Assembly: GCF_023221595.1 (NCBI RefSeq)
Contig: NZ_CP096563.1
Location: 3,367,501-3,431,500, forward strand
Direction: 5' to 3'
DNA length: 64,000 bases
DNA from: Rhodococcus qingshengii JCM 15477
GTDB taxonomy: Bacteria > Actinomycetota > Actinomycetes > Mycobacteriales > Mycobacteriaceae
Both the position numbers and the translations under genes were made by a program. The notes beneath the pieces were generated by a model. The model saw only the letters and a list, made by a program, of their open reading frames with translations, ran no database searches and was not told the origin of the DNA. Below, piece by piece: positions 16,714 through 28,240 of the stretch; position 1 is the stretch's first letter; every line of letters begins with the position of its first letter.

Positions 16714-17649
16714 TCAGCGTGACGCGAGATACGCGGCAAACGCTTCCTCGCTCGAATATTCGGGGACGTATCCGAACTGTTCCTTGAGCCGCCGATTGTC
16801 GAGAACCGGTCGGTACTGGAGAAATCCGACGCGCTCCGGACCGTGTTCCGTTACGCCCAATCGCCGTCCGACGCGTAGAACGCCTCGCAACAACCATGCA
16901 GGAAGCGTCACCGTGCTCTTGCCCATCCGGGAAGCCAACTCGTCGACGGTCAGCACGCCGTCGCCCGCGACATTGAAGATGCCCACTTGGTTTCCGGTCA
17001 CGGCCTCCGCAAAGGCGCCCGCGACATCGGTGTGCCAGACGAAGACGAAGGGGCTGTCGCTCCCGGCAACCTTGAGCAGCTTGCGGCGATCGAACAACGC
17101 GGTGATCTGATTGTCGACGCTCTCACCCAAGATCGTGCCGATCCGGAAGACAACCTGTTCCAACTCCGGGTGTTCGACGCGATATTCGGCGAGCATCTCT
17201 TCGACCAGGCGTTTGTGGCGACTGTATCTGAATTCGTCGTTGCCTCGGACAGGTACGTCCTCGGTGATCCACGGTGGGTTGTCGGAGTGGTAGCCGTACG
17301 CCGCTCCGGACGAAGACACGACGATCCGTCCAACCCCGTGTTCGACGCAGGCCGCGAGCACGTTTCGTGTCCCGTCGACGTCGACGCGGTACTCCTGCTC
17401 TGCTGTCGTGGTCTTGCCGGGATTCACGATGGACGCAAGGTGGATCACGACGTTCGGTCGGTACTGACCGAACACCCGCCCCAATTCTGTGGGGTCGCAG
17501 ACGTCCGCCCTGACGCGGCGGATGCGATCGTCCGGCGTGTCCTTGACCGTGAGGTCGACACAGACGACGGTGATGCCCTGCGCGATCAGTGCGTCGATGA
17601 CAGCGGTACCCAGGAACCCGTTTCCGCCCGTGACGAGTGCGACGGTCAT
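16714..17649 (-). CDS. NAD(P)-dependent epimerase/dehydratase (extended SDR)
   Basis: A 311-residue Rossmann oxidoreductase with TGGNGFLG at residues 7-14, the diagnostic VDVDGTRNVL near 92, catalytic Ser in SSSGAAYG near 120 and the YxxxK pair as YSRHK near 150. The substrate is unknown; family members act on sugar nucleotides, sterols and flavonoids. The frame is open for another 300 codons upstream, but that is the shadow of the transporter gene: the real ATG at 17649 overlaps the transporter stop (ATGA). Operon partners are a monooxygenase and a bile-acid-type transporter. Confidence 0.88.
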   Translation of the reverse strand: MTVALVTGGNGFLGTAVIDALIAQGITVVCVDLTVKDTPDDRIRRVRADVCDPTELGRVFGQYRPNVVIHLASIVNPGKTTTAEQEYRVDVDGTRNVLAACVEHGVGRIVVSSSGAAYGYHSDNPPWITEDVPVRGNDEFRYSRHKRLVEEMLAEYRVEHPELEQVVFRIGTILGESVDNQITALFDRRKLLKVAGSDSPFVFVWHTDVAGAFAEAVTGNQVGIFNVAGDGVLTVDELASRMGKSTVTLPAWLLRGVLRVGRRLGVTEHGPERVGFLQYRPVLDNRRLKEQFGYVPEYSSEEAFAAYLASR

Positions 17650-18557
17650 GCCGGTACCGCCTTTCGGGCGCGTCGCTTGGACCAGATCGTCGCCAGAGCC
17701 AACCCGGCGATGATGTCCCAGATCCCCCACCAGCCGGCCACGACGGCCATGCCACCGAGACCGTCGAAGAACGTGAACACCAGGCCAAGCCCCAGCCCGG
17801 CATTGCGGATGCCGACCTCGAAAGAGACGGCGCGACGGCTGTATTCGTTCAACCCGGTGACGGCGCCGCAGAAGTATCCCAGTGCGAGGGCAACCGTGTC
17901 GTGCAGGAAGACCGCGAGCAGTACCACCCCGATGTAGTCGACGAAGTACGACGCATTCCCCGACACCCCCGCGACGATGAAGATCAACAACGCCACCAAC
18001 GAACCGTTTTTCACCCAAGGCTGCGCTTTCGCGGCGATCTCCGGAAACCTTCGTGCCGCCCAGATGCCGAGAACGAACGGCACACCGATGATCAGGGCGA
18101 TTTGCGCGACCATCTCGAGCGCATTCAGGTTCACGGACTGCAACAGAGCGTCGGTCTCCGGGCGTCGGCTCCCCCAGAACGCAAGATTGAGCGGCATGAG
18201 GAAGATCGCGAGGACGTTCGACACCGCCGTCATGGACACCGAGAGTGCGACGTCGCCGCCCGCCCGGTGAGTCAGGACGTTCGAGATGTTCCCTGGCGGG
18301 CAGCACGCCACCAGGATCATGCCGAGTGCTACCGACGGAGCCGGCGAGAGAATCAGCGTCAGGAGAAAAGTCACTGCCGGCAACAGCACGAACTGCGCAG
18401 CAATACCCACCGCCATCGCCTTGGGTTTGGTGAGCGCACGACGAAAGTCGTCGACCGAAGTGTCGAGGGCGATCCCCAGCATGATCGCGGCCAGCACCAC
18501 GTTGAGGATAATCAACGATCCCGGGTTGAAGTTGAGCACCACGTCGTCGATCGGCAA
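17646..18557 (-). CDS. Bile acid:sodium symporter family (BASS) transporter
   Basis: A 303-residue integral membrane protein with nine to ten hydrophobic segments and the BASS landmarks: ACCPPGNISNVLTHRAGGDVALS near residues 83-105 and the later crossover helix with SFEVGIRNAGLGL near 245-257. It is likely a sodium-coupled importer of an organic anion; the substrate is not deducible. It begins at TTG directly after the FMO stop (TGA-TTG) with a GGGAGGAC ribosome site and overlaps the SDR start by 4 bp, so the three genes form one unit. Confidence 0.88.
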   Translation of the reverse strand: MPIDDVVLNFNPGSLIILNVVLAAIMLGIALDTSVDDFRRALTKPKAMAVGIAAQFVLLPAVTFLLTLILSPAPSVALGMILVACCPPGNISNVLTHRAGGDVALSVSMTAVSNVLAIFLMPLNLAFWGSRRPETDALLQSVNLNALEMVAQIALIIGVPFVLGIWAARRFPEIAAKAQPWVKNGSLVALLIFIVAGVSGNASYFVDYIGVVLLAVFLHDTVALALGYFCGAVTGLNEYSRRAVSFEVGIRNAGLGLGLVFTFFDGLGGMAVVAGWWGIWDIIAGLALATIWSKRRARKAVPA

Positions 18558-19877
18558 TCACTGTCCTCCCTTCGTCAGAGCGGCATCAAGCAGTCCGATG
18601 TGTCGCTTGATCGCCGATCGGTAGGCGTCCTTGTTCACGTAGTAGGCCATTCGTCCCAACTTCAGGTACTTGTATCCCCCGGACAGATCGGGAGGAGGAC
18701 CGGCCGCCGCCGCCGAGAATTCCCGCGCCGCGGCGGGGGCTTCGGTACGTGCGGTGATCAATTTGGCCACCAACTCGGCCTGCTCGAAACGGCCCTGCCA
18801 CCCGAGACCGGATGCTTCGACCATGCCGAGAACAAAGAGATTGTCGTGGCGGCGACTCGCGACGTTGAGGAACAGGTCCGGGGCAGCGCCCGACCAGTCC
18901 AAGTCCTCGCGCGCGATGAAGGGATAGTCGAGGTGATACCCCGTGGCGCAGAGAACGAGGTCGTAGTCGGCAGACGATCCGTCGACAAACCGCACCGTCT
19001 TCCCCTCGAACCGGTCGACGTCGGCGCGCACGTGCACATCACCGTGCCCGATGTGGTGCAGGATCAACGAGTTCACGACCGGATGCGATTCGTAGATCTT
19101 GTAGTCCGGTGCCGGAAATCCGAACCGCACCGGATCACCCGTGAACTGCTTGAGTACCAAGGTGTCGACGCGTTGTTTGATCCACGGCGGCAACGGCTTT
19201 CCCTGATTCAAGGTGTCCGAGGGTCGGCCGAACAGATACTTGGGGACGAAGTAGTAGCCTCGCCGAACGCTCAGGTCGACGCACTCGGCCTGGTGGACGG
19301 CATCGACGGCGATGTCGCATCCACTGTTGCCCGCCCCGATGACCAGTACCTTCTTCCCGCGGAAGATCTCGGCGCTGCGGTACTGGCTCGTGTGCATCAA
19401 CGTGCCGGTGAAGTCGCCCCGGAAAGTCGGCATGTTCGGCTTCGACAGCGTTCCGTTCGCGATGATCACGCCTCGATACCGCGCGACTGTTGTCTCACCG
19501 CTGCGACTGCGCGTGGTGACCTGCCACAGCGAATCGACCGGCGAAACGTCGGCGACGGTAGTGCCGAAGGCAAAGTGCCTGCGAAGATCGTGAGTATCGG
19601 CGTAGTCGCGGAAATAATCGGCAAGTTCGACGTGGCTCGGGTAGTCGGCCACCGAATCCGCCATCGGGAACTCCGCGAATGCGGTGGTGCCCTTCGAAGA
19701 GATGAGGTGCGCCGACTCGTAGACGGTGCTGTGCGGGTTGTCGATGTCCCAGAGCCCACCGACGTCGTCGTGGCTCTCGAAGCCGTCGAACGCTATCCCG
19801 GCCCGATCGAGGTTTCGCGCGCCGGCCAATCCAGACGGGCCCGCTCCGATCAGCGCGTACTTCTCCTCTGTGATCAT
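18558..19877 (-). CDS. Flavin-containing monooxygenase
   Basis: A 439-residue class B flavin monooxygenase. It has the FAD-binding GAGPSG at residues 12-17, the NADPH-binding GAGNSG near 181-186, and between them an FMO-type fingerprint FTGTLMHTSQY (F-x-G-x3-H-T-x2-Y) near 157-167; ATGYHLDYP near 310-318 is the second FAD-site motif. It oxidises N, S or carbonyl groups; the substrate is unknown. First gene of a three- or four-gene operon, divergent from a double-Lrp regulator 56 bp away. Confidence 0.9.
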   Translation of the reverse strand: MITEEKYALIGAGPSGLAGARNLDRAGIAFDGFESHDDVGGLWDIDNPHSTVYESAHLISSKGTTAFAEFPMADSVADYPSHVELADYFRDYADTHDLRRHFAFGTTVADVSPVDSLWQVTTRSRSGETTVARYRGVIIANGTLSKPNMPTFRGDFTGTLMHTSQYRSAEIFRGKKVLVIGAGNSGCDIAVDAVHQAECVDLSVRRGYYFVPKYLFGRPSDTLNQGKPLPPWIKQRVDTLVLKQFTGDPVRFGFPAPDYKIYESHPVVNSLILHHIGHGDVHVRADVDRFEGKTVRFVDGSSADYDLVLCATGYHLDYPFIAREDLDWSGAAPDLFLNVASRRHDNLFVLGMVEASGLGWQGRFEQAELVAKLITARTEAPAAAREFSAAAAGPPPDLSGGYKYLKLGRMAYYVNKDAYRSAIKRHIGLLDAALTKGGQ

Positions 19878-19933
19878 CCGTCGAGCGTCGCAGATAGTCC
19901 GAATCTTGCAGCAATATGCCGGATAATGACGTT

Positions 19934-20995
19934 ATGAGTGCACCAGATGCCGGCAACGGTCGCAGGATAGATGAAATCGATCTGAGGATAATCAATGCGC
20001 TCCAGCTCGCACCGCGATCGAAGTGGCTTTCGTTGGCCGAACCACTCGAACTCGACGCCGCGACTCTCGCCCGTCGTTGGAATCGACTCTCCGAATCGTC
20101 GTTGGCCTGGGTCACGGTCACTCCAGGGCCACAGGTGCTGGGCAGCATCGTCACAGCGATCATCGAAATCGATTGCTCACCTGCTCTTCTCGACACGGTC
20201 GCGGCACGGCTGACTCGCTCGGCCCACGCCGTGACCATCGAAGCATCAACGGGCAGAGCAGATCTGCTCGTCACAGCCGGTACCGCGGATCTGGCGTCGA
20301 TGTCGCGCTTCATCTCGGAAGACGTCGCAACGATCGACGGTGTACTGGCGACACGAACCTCGATCATCACACGCTGGTTCACCGAAGGTGGGCGATGGAG
20401 ACTCAATGCGCTGGCACCGTCCGAGAAGGGTGTGCTGACCACCAGCGAAAACCGTCCTGCCGTGCGCGCTCGGCCGACCGGGATATCCGAACAGGATCGC
20501 AAGGTTCTGACGAAGCTCGCTTACGACGGGCGCACTCCCATGAAGGAGTTGGCCGACGCGATCGGTGTCAGTCCCGCTGCGTGCAAACGCCAGATCGACC
20601 GGCTCACGTCTTCGGGGTTGGTGGCGCTGCGGTGTGAATTCGCGCGGCCGCTGGCCGGCCTTCCCGTGCTCGCCACTTTGTGGTGCCGCGTCGAACCCGA
20701 GCTTCTCGATACGGCGGGACGAGTGCTGAGTCGGGCGTCGGAAGTTCGAAACTGCTTCGCTGTAGTCGGCCCCGACAACCTGGTGGTTCAGTTGTGGCTG
20801 CATTCTCCTGCAGAACTCGATGCATTCGAAACTCGTCTGCGCAAGGAGATTCCGGGTCTTTGCGTCACGGAACGATCCATCGTGCTGTATCTGCGCAAAC
20901 TGCTCGGCCACGTGCTCGACCAGCAAGGGCGACGGACGGACACCGTTGCGCCAGATGTGTGGCTTTCCGATTCACCTCAGTCGAAAAGCCGATAA
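19934..20995 (+). CDS. Double-module Lrp/AsnC family regulator
   Basis: A 353-residue transcription factor that contains two complete Lrp-like units: an AsnC-type helix-turn-helix at about residues 13-60, a RAM-like sensor at 62-140, a second helix-turn-helix at about 185-230 (DRKVLTKLAYDGRTPMKELA) and a second sensor at 235-320. Standard Lrp proteins are about 150 residues, so this is a duplicated-module form. The ATG at 19934 (MSAPDAG) is preferred; an ATG at 19916 is in frame. It diverges from the FMO-BASS-SDR operon and is its likely regulator. Confidence 0.88.
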   Translation: MSAPDAGNGRRIDEIDLRIINALQLAPRSKWLSLAEPLELDAATLARRWNRLSESSLAWVTVTPGPQVLGSIVTAIIEIDCSPALLDTVAARLTRSAHAVTIEASTGRADLLVTAGTADLASMSRFISEDVATIDGVLATRTSIITRWFTEGGRWRLNALAPSEKGVLTTSENRPAVRARPTGISEQDRKVLTKLAYDGRTPMKELADAIGVSPAACKRQIDRLTSSGLVALRCEFARPLAGLPVLATLWCRVEPELLDTAGRVLSRASEVRNCFAVVGPDNLVVQLWLHSPAELDAFETRLRKEIPGLCVTERSIVLYLRKLLGHVLDQQGRRTDTVAPDVWLSDSPQSKSR

Positions 20996-20999
20996 CACG

Positions 21000-21038
21000 A
21001 CAGAGCCCACGACCACCTGGGATGGACGTGGGCTCTGT
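21000..21038. terminator. Bidirectional hairpin between the Lrp-type gene and pheT
   Basis: Perfect 12-bp arms at 21000-21011 and 21027-21038 with a 15-nt loop, 4 bp after the Lrp-type stop and 15 bp after the pheT stop on the other strand. It can serve both convergent transcripts. Confidence 0.8.
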
Positions 21039-21053
21039 GATCAGTTGAGGAAA

Positions 21054-23540
21054 TCAGCCGCGCATCTGCGCACCGACGGCCTTGGAAGCCGCCTCCACTG
21101 CCGCATCACGCGCGGCACTGGCCTCGTCCTCGGTCAGCGTCCGGTCGACACCACGGAATCGCAACGCGAACGCGAGCGATTTGCGGCCTTCACCGACCTG
21201 CTCGCCCTCGAAGACGTCGAAGAGGCGAATGTCTTCGAGAAGTTCGCCGCCGCCGGAACGCAGAGCTTCCTGGACCTTCGCCGCAGGAATATCGCGATCG
21301 ACAACAACCGCCACGTCCTGGAGCACTGCGGGGAAGGGCGAAATGCGCGGCGCCGGCAGGTTCTCGACCAACGGCAAAGCGTCGAGGTCGATCTCCAGTG
21401 CACAAGTGCGCGCAGGCAATCCCGCACGCTCGAGAACAGCCGGATGCAGTTCGCCCGCATGACCGACTACGTTGCCGTCAACGACAACCTCGGCGCAACG
21501 GCCGGGATGCCACGGCAGGTACTGCGCCGCACGCAGTTCCACCTCGACGCCTGCTGCAGCTGCAATGACCCGCACTGCTGCAAAAGTGTCCGAAGCCTCG
21601 GCCTGACGGCCAGGACCCCAGGGGCCGCTCGGCTCACGCAAACCACTCAACACTGCAGCGATGTGCACGGGCTGAGCCGGCAACGACGCGATCAGGTTCG
21701 CGATCTGCTCGTCCGTCGGGCGACGATCCACCGGCAATGCATCCACCGGCTTGGTGTCGGGGCCCGGCAGGACGACCTGCGCGATGCCGTACAGCGAAAG
21801 ATCCCGCTGACCGCGAGAAGCGTTGCGAGCCAGGATCTCCAGCAGACCCGGGAGCAGCGTGGTCGCCAACTCCGGACGATCGGCTTCGAGCGGGTTGAGG
21901 ACCTTGCTGGTGTTGCGGCGCGGATCATCCGCGTCGAGGCCCCAGACGTCGAAGACGTTGGTGGGCAGAAAGACCGGAGGAAGGACCTCTACGTAACCGG
22001 CGTGAGCCACGGCCTTCGACACCGTGCGCTTACGTCGCTGCGACGGAGTCAATCCGCGTCCGGCCGGAGCGGCGGGAAGCACCGACGGGATCTGCTCGAG
22101 ACCTTCGAGGCGAAGAACTTCCTCGACGAGGTCCGCAGGCTGCACCAGGTCCGGACGCCACGACGGCGGAGTCGCGACCAACTGGCCGTGTCCCTCTTCG
22201 CTGACGCCGACCTCGACGTTGCAGCCAACCTGGGTGAGGCGGCGAGCTGCGGTGCCGTTGGGGTACGTGACTCCGGCGACACGGTCGGGCAGGTCGATAT
22301 CCATGCGAATGGCAGCGCGAGGGGCAACATCGCCCACGTCGGTCAGGACCGGTTCGATCCGTCCGCCGGCAATCTCGACCAGCAGAGCGGCTGCGCGGTC
22401 GACGGCCGCGAGCGGAATTGCCGGATCGACGACGCGCTCGAAACGCTTGCTCGCCTCACTCGGCAGCTTGTGCCGGCGCGCCGTCTTGAAGACTGCGAGC
22501 GGATCCCAAGTAGCTCCTTCGAGGAGGATGTCCGTCGTTGCCGTTCCCACCTCGGTGGTTGCGCCGCCCATGACGGCAGCCAGCGAGATGACTCCGGAAT
22601 CGTCGGCGATGACAACGTCTTCGGGATCGAGCGTGCGTTCGACGTCGTCGAGCGTCGTCAGCTTCTCCCCCGCCTTGGCGCGACGGACCACCAGGTCGCC
22701 CTGCACCGAGGTCGCATCGAACGCGTGCAGAGGCTGACCGAGTTCGAGCATCACGTAGTTGGTGACGTCGACGGCCGGCGAGATCGGGCGAACACCCGAG
22801 AGCAGAAGTCGACGCTGCAGCCACCACGGGCTCACTGCCTGCGGATCGATACCCGTGATCTTCCGCATCACGAAACGCGAAGCCTTGGACTCCGGTTCGA
22901 GGCGCACCGGCCAGGCTTCACCCTCAGCCGGGTGCGCGGGAACCGAAGCGGGATCGGCATATTCGAGATCGAAGCCGCACGCGAGCTCTCGCGTGAGACC
23001 GCGGACCGAGAAGCAGTAGCCACGGTCCGGGGTGATGTTCAGTTCGATGATCGTGTCACCGAGACCGAGCAACTCGTTGCCATCTGCGCCGGGTTCGGCG
23101 GTACCAGGCTCGAGCACCAAGATGCCCGAATGGTCTTTGCCGATACCGAGTTCCGAGACGGAGCAGATCATGCCGTCGGACACCTGGCCGTACGTCTTGC
23201 GAGTGGCGATTTCGAATCCGCCGGGCAGCACCGCGCCCGGCAACGCAACGACGACGAGGTCACCCTCGTTGAAATTGCGCGCGCCACAGACGATGCCACG
23301 GGGCTCGGGTTCGCCGACCTCGACCTGGCAGAAGCGGATCGGCTTCTTGAACTCGGTCAGTTCGGTGATGGAGACGACCTTGCCGACGACCAACGGGCCG
23401 TCGATCGCCTCGAGTGTGTCGAGTTCCTCGACTTCGAGTCCCACCCGGACGAACCCGGCGTCCAGCTCTTCCGGGGTCACCTCCCAGTTGGGAGTTGCCC
23501 GCTGCAGGATCTCGGTCAGCCAGGATTGCGCTACTCGCAC
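21054..23540 (-). CDS. pheT: Phenylalanyl-tRNA synthetase beta subunit
   Basis: Beta chain of the alpha2-beta2 enzyme. The 828 residues show the N-terminal tRNA-binding (EMAP-like) domain at about 40-150, the B3/B4 editing domain at about 210-380, B5 at about 400-480 and the C-terminal ferredoxin-like anticodon-binding domain at about 735-828 ([13 protein letters not shown] to the end). Starts at GTG. It follows pheS by 60 bp on the same strand. A long open frame on the opposite strand is a GC-rich shadow. Confidence 0.97.
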   Translation of the reverse strand: MRVAQSWLTEILQRATPNWEVTPEELDAGFVRVGLEVEELDTLEAIDGPLVVGKVVSITELTEFKKPIRFCQVEVGEPEPRGIVCGARNFNEGDLVVVALPGAVLPGGFEIATRKTYGQVSDGMICSVSELGIGKDHSGILVLEPGTAEPGADGNELLGLGDTIIELNITPDRGYCFSVRGLTRELACGFDLEYADPASVPAHPAEGEAWPVRLEPESKASRFVMRKITGIDPQAVSPWWLQRRLLLSGVRPISPAVDVTNYVMLELGQPLHAFDATSVQGDLVVRRAKAGEKLTTLDDVERTLDPEDVVIADDSGVISLAAVMGGATTEVGTATTDILLEGATWDPLAVFKTARRHKLPSEASKRFERVVDPAIPLAAVDRAAALLVEIAGGRIEPVLTDVGDVAPRAAIRMDIDLPDRVAGVTYPNGTAARRLTQVGCNVEVGVSEEGHGQLVATPPSWRPDLVQPADLVEEVLRLEGLEQIPSVLPAAPAGRGLTPSQRRKRTVSKAVAHAGYVEVLPPVFLPTNVFDVWGLDADDPRRNTSKVLNPLEADRPELATTLLPGLLEILARNASRGQRDLSLYGIAQVVLPGPDTKPVDALPVDRRPTDEQIANLIASLPAQPVHIAAVLSGLREPSGPWGPGRQAEASDTFAAVRVIAAAAGVEVELRAAQYLPWHPGRCAEVVVDGNVVGHAGELHPAVLERAGLPARTCALEIDLDALPLVENLPAPRISPFPAVLQDVAVVVDRDIPAAKVQEALRSGGGELLEDIRLFDVFEGEQVGEGRKSLAFALRFRGVDRTLTEDEASAARDAAVEAASKAVGAQMRG

Positions 23541-23600
23541 GTCTGCTCAGCTCTCTCGTTTGTCGATAAGTCTTTGTGAAGGTTCCGCGGACCGGATCGG

Positions 23601-24746
<1,146 letters not shown>

Positions 24747-24747
<1 letters not shown>

Positions 24748-24770
24748 GAGCGAGCATTCGAACTCGCTCG
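24747..24770 (-). other. Small inverted repeat in the pheS leader
   Basis: Arms CGAGCGAG (24747-24754) and CTCGCTCG (24763-24770) with an 8-nt loop lie directly beside the 16-bp repeats. The structure could be an RNA hairpin in the leader or the 3' end structure of the upstream rRNA methyltransferase transcript. No T-box stem I or specifier loop was recognised. Confidence 0.5.
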
Positions 24771-24841
24771 AGCATTGTCTCTGCTCTTGTATTGTCTCAG
24801 GCTTCCGCAAATGGGATTCCGTGAGGTCTTCGCGTGCGTTT

Positions 24842-25672
24842 TCAGCCGTGATCGGTGGCGCGATTTTGCACCCGCGCGCTTGCGTACAGGCAAATTGCCG
24901 CCGCTGTCGCGAGGTTCAAGCTTTCGGCGCGGCCATGGATCGGAATCCTGACCCGATGATCAGCCTGCGCGGCGATCGCCGGATCGAGACCGTGAGCTTC
25001 GTTACCGAACAGCCAGGCCGTCGGCTTGCTCAGCAACTCGTCGGCCTCGTCGAGATCGACCTCGCCGTCAGCTGCAGTCGCGAGAATCTGAATGCCTGCT
25101 GCGCGAATCTGCTCGATCACCGACACTGTGTCTCGATCGCGGACGACTGGCAGGTGAAACAGGCTGCCCGCCGACGAACGAACGACCTTGCCGTTGTGCG
25201 GATCGACGCTGTCGCCGGCGAGGATTGCCGCATCGGCACCCACTGCGTCGGCGATGCGAATGACGGTGCCCGCGTTACCTGGTTCGTTGACCTCGACCGG
25301 CACTGCGAGCAGGCGGGTCTCCTGATGGACGGCTGCGCTCAGCGGTACATCCAGTAGATCGCTGACGGCAACGAGACCGGGCGGCGTGACGGTATCGCTC
25401 AGAGCTTTGATTGCTCGATCGGTCACAAGAGCAACACGAACTCCAGCGGTCAGCGCCCGATCGATGACGTGCTGATAGCGCTCGGCTGCGTCCTCGGTGT
25501 AGAAGAGGTCGTGTACCGGGCGGGCCTCGCCATTCGAGAGTGCACCGTTCAACAGTTCGGTGACCGAGTTCTCGCCCTCGACGAGGAAACGTCCTGCTTT
25601 GCGTCGTTCTGCTGTGCGCAGGAGCTTGACAGCAGAAACGACCCGCGGAGTCCGCTCGGTGAGCGGGTCCAC
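24842..25672 (-). CDS. TrmH/SpoU family RNA 2'-O-methyltransferase (TsnR-like)
   Basis: Methylates a ribose in rRNA or tRNA using S-adenosylmethionine. The 276 residues comprise an N-terminal substrate-binding domain (about 10-100, with GRFLVEGENSV) and a C-terminal knotted SPOUT domain with NPGNAGT-like EPGNAGTVIR near 129-138, LFGNEAHGL near 222-230 and the knot motif IPIHGRAESLNLATAAA near 244-260. GTG start. It follows rplT by 23 bp, the order of tsnR in mycobacteria. The exact target base is not deducible. Confidence 0.9.
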   Translation of the reverse strand: MDPLTERTPRVVSAVKLLRTAERRKAGRFLVEGENSVTELLNGALSNGEARPVHDLFYTEDAAERYQHVIDRALTAGVRVALVTDRAIKALSDTVTPPGLVAVSDLLDVPLSAAVHQETRLLAVPVEVNEPGNAGTVIRIADAVGADAAILAGDSVDPHNGKVVRSSAGSLFHLPVVRDRDTVSVIEQIRAAGIQILATAADGEVDLDEADELLSKPTAWLFGNEAHGLDPAIAAQADHRVRIPIHGRAESLNLATAAAICLYASARVQNRATDHG

Positions 25673-25695
25673 GGGCCGTTGCTGTGATGCGTGAA

Positions 25696-26085
25696 TCAGG
25701 CTGCTTCTCCGGCAGGAGCGTTCACGTCAGCCGGCAAAGCGGCCTTCGCGAGTGCGACCAGGCCGGCAAAGGCCTCGGCATCGGAGACAGCGAGCTCGGC
25801 CAGGATCTTGCGGTCGACGTCGACCTCTGCCAGACGCAGGCCCTGGATGAGGCGGTTGTACGTGATGTCGTTTGCACGAGCTGCAGCGTTGATACGCGTG
25901 ATCCACAGCTTGCGGAACTCGCCCTTGCGCGCACGACGGTCGCGGTACGCGTAGGTGAGCGAGTGGAGCTGCTGCTCCTTGGCCTTGGTGTACAGACGCG
26001 AACGCTGTCCACGGTAGCCGCTGGATGCAGCAAGAATTGAACGACGCTTCTTCTGGGCGTTGACCGCCCTCTTTACGCGTGCCAC
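25696..26085 (-). CDS. rplT: 50S ribosomal protein L20
   Basis: Assembly protein of the large subunit, 129 residues, with the basic N-terminus [15 protein letters not shown] and the conserved [10 protein letters not shown] and [13 protein letters not shown] segments. GTG start. Third gene of infC-rpmI-rplT. In Bacillus L20 represses this operon through leader RNA (established there); the leader attenuator at 27114-27151 makes similar control plausible here. Confidence 0.97.
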   Translation of the reverse strand: MARVKRAVNAQKKRRSILAASSGYRGQRSRLYTKAKEQQLHSLTYAYRDRRARKGEFRKLWITRINAAARANDITYNRLIQGLRLAEVDVDRKILAELAVSDAEAFAGLVALAKAALPADVNAPAGEAA

Positions 26086-26148
26086 TTGAAAAATCCTGTC
26101 AATCTAGGGGCTGAAAGTACGGCCCCGGGTGGTCAGTAAGGGGGCGAC

Positions 26149-26343
26149 TCAGATGCCGAGCATGCGCTTGATGCGCGGAGCGTCGTCAGGGCTGACAACA
26201 GCGACACCGTCGAGACGACGGGTAACCCTGCTGGACTTGTGCTCGAGAAGGTGGCGACGGCCGGCCTTCTGGCGCATGAGCTTTCCGCTGCCGGACACCT
26301 TGAATCGCTTCGAGGCGCCGCTGTGGCTCTTCATCTTGGGCAT
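26149..26343 (-). CDS. rpmI: 50S ribosomal protein L35
   Basis: A 64-residue basic protein with the family N-terminus [15 protein letters not shown] and C-terminal [20 protein letters not shown]. The open frame extends further upstream, but the family start and length fix the ATG at 26343. It lies 43 bp downstream of infC and 63 bp upstream of rplT. Confidence 0.97.
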
Positions 26344-26386
26344 GGAGTCCTCAGTTCTTGTTACGTGGTGGATCTTGGGAAATCGA

Positions 26387-27046
<660 letters not shown>

Positions 27047-27113
27047 GGGGCCTCCTAGGTTGAACGGTGCGGTCTTCATGACCGCACGCAGCCCGTACCG
27101 CCCGCACCCCAAC

Positions 27114-27151
27114 AAAAAAGCCCCGCTGTGATGATTGCTCATCCGCGGGGC
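27114..27151 (-). terminator. Attenuator in the infC leader
   Basis: On the minus strand a 7-bp GC helix (GCCCCGC/GCGGGGC, arms 27145-27151 and 27120-27126) encloses a second 5-bp helix GATGA/TCATC with a GCAA tetraloop, and is followed at once by six T residues. This is an intrinsic terminator 68 bp before the infC start, inside its leader rather than at a gene end, so it should act by attenuation. Confidence 0.82.
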
Positions 27152-27448
27152 CCGATGTCGACCGATCACATAAGATCCAGCTCACGCCGAAACCTATCTC
27201 CTCGACTGAGCGAGGAACCTGACGAAGAATGATCTCCGATAACAGGTGACCGGAACCACTGAACTGCAGTTTCACCTGCCGCGCAGAGGTGGGAGTCGGA
27301 CTCCACTTGCTGCCCCCGAACAAGTCGGAGGCGGTCGTTGCAACAAGAATAACAGGTCGCCACAGATGAAAGAAATCGGTGCCGCTCCCAGTGCTGCCGG
27401 GAGAGGCCCGATTCAACACCGTCACGGCCTGATGGAATCCTTACATCC
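27152..27448. other. Intergenic region: infC leader/promoter and DUF1844 promoter
   Basis: About 300 bp with no credible gene between divergent transcripts. Reading toward infC there are several short self-complementary stretches (for example GGAGTCCGACTCC near 27292-27304 and CCGA-N5-TCGG near 27320-27333), fitting a structured leader upstream of the attenuator. I cannot place the transcription start with confidence. Confidence 0.5.
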
Positions 27449-27817
27449 ATGAGTGAGAACTTCGAGGCAGAACAGAACACCGACGGCGCGAACCCCGACG
27501 TCCGCGAACTCTCCGAAGTTCCCGCGGTCGAGGTCATCAGCCGCGCTGCAGTGATGCTGATGAGTTCGGCTGCCGAAAAACTCGGCCTCTCCGACGCCGA
27601 TCCGTCTTCCAGCCCCTACCTGGACCTCGACGAAGCGCGTCGCGTCATCACGGCACTTGCCGGACTCGTGACTGCGTCGGTCGAATACCTCGGCCCTCAT
27701 GCCGGACCCATCCGTGAAGGCCTCCAAGCCCTGCAGCGCGCCTTCCGTGAGGCGTCCTCGCACCCGGACGAGCCAGGAAAGGGACCGGGCGAGAAGTTCA
27801 CCGGTCCGGTCTACTGA
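27449..27817 (+). CDS. DUF1844 domain protein
   Basis: A 122-residue cytoplasmic protein of unknown function. The DUF1844 core covers about residues 24-95: AVEVISRAAVMLMSSAAEKLGL, a DLDEARRVITAL helix and a third amphipathic helix GPIREGLQALQRAF. The flanks are polar and low in complexity. It diverges from infC, a common place for this family in actinobacteria. It is followed 1 bp later by the DUF1801-type gene, probably coupled. Confidence 0.85.
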   Translation: MSENFEAEQNTDGANPDVRELSEVPAVEVISRAAVMLMSSAAEKLGLSDADPSSSPYLDLDEARRVITALAGLVTASVEYLGPHAGPIREGLQALQRAFREASSHPDEPGKGPGEKFTGPVY

Positions 27818-27818
27818 G

Positions 27819-28235
27819 TTGGCAACCGCCAACAAGACTCAACCCACGCCCGAGGACGTCGACGCATTCATTTCACGCGTCGACGACCGCAAACGCGCCG
27901 ACGCCGTGGAGCTGATCTCCCTGCTGTCGGCCGCAACCGGCGAGCCTGCTGTCATGTGGGGCTCGAGCATCATCGGATTCGGGGCACGGCACTACCGATA
28001 TGCGAGTGGCCACGAAGGTGACACCCCACTGATCGGATTCTCCCCCAGGGCCACCGCGCTCACGTTGTACTTGTCGCTGAACTTCGACGACTACACCGAC
28101 ACGCTCGCTCGCCTCGGCAAGCACAAAATCGGCAAGGGCTGCCTGTACGTCAAACGGCTGAGCGACGTCGATATGACGGCCCTGACCGAACTGATCACGG
28201 ATTCCGTTGCCGCAGCCCGCAACATGATCGACTGA
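27819..28235 (+). CDS. DUF1801 domain protein
   Basis: A 138-residue protein of the YdhG-like DUF1801 fold. Typical elements are the N-terminal Thr-Pro-Glu-Asp-Val helix (residues 8-30), P-x-x-M-W-G-x-S-I-I-G-F-G at about 45-58, IGFSPRATALTLYL near 72-85 and LGKHKIGKGCLYVK near 98-111. The TTG at 27819 is taken as start because the upstream part of the frame overlaps DUF1844 without similarity and the two stops/starts are 1 bp apart. Function unknown. Confidence 0.82.
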   Translation: MATANKTQPTPEDVDAFISRVDDRKRADAVELISLLSAATGEPAVMWGSSIIGFGARHYRYASGHEGDTPLIGFSPRATALTLYLSLNFDDYTDTLARLGKHKIGKGCLYVKRLSDVDMTALTELITDSVAAARNMID

Positions 28236-28240
28236 GTCAC

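Noticed and set aside
17650..18561. Extension of the SDR frame to 615 residues
   Set aside because: The upstream half lies entirely inside the BASS transporter gene in another frame; the SDR family start is at 17649.
20820..23579. Plus-strand open frame of 919 codons across pheT
   Set aside because: It is the GC-rich antisense shadow of pheT, with no family motifs and biased composition (Arg/Asp/His/Gln-rich).
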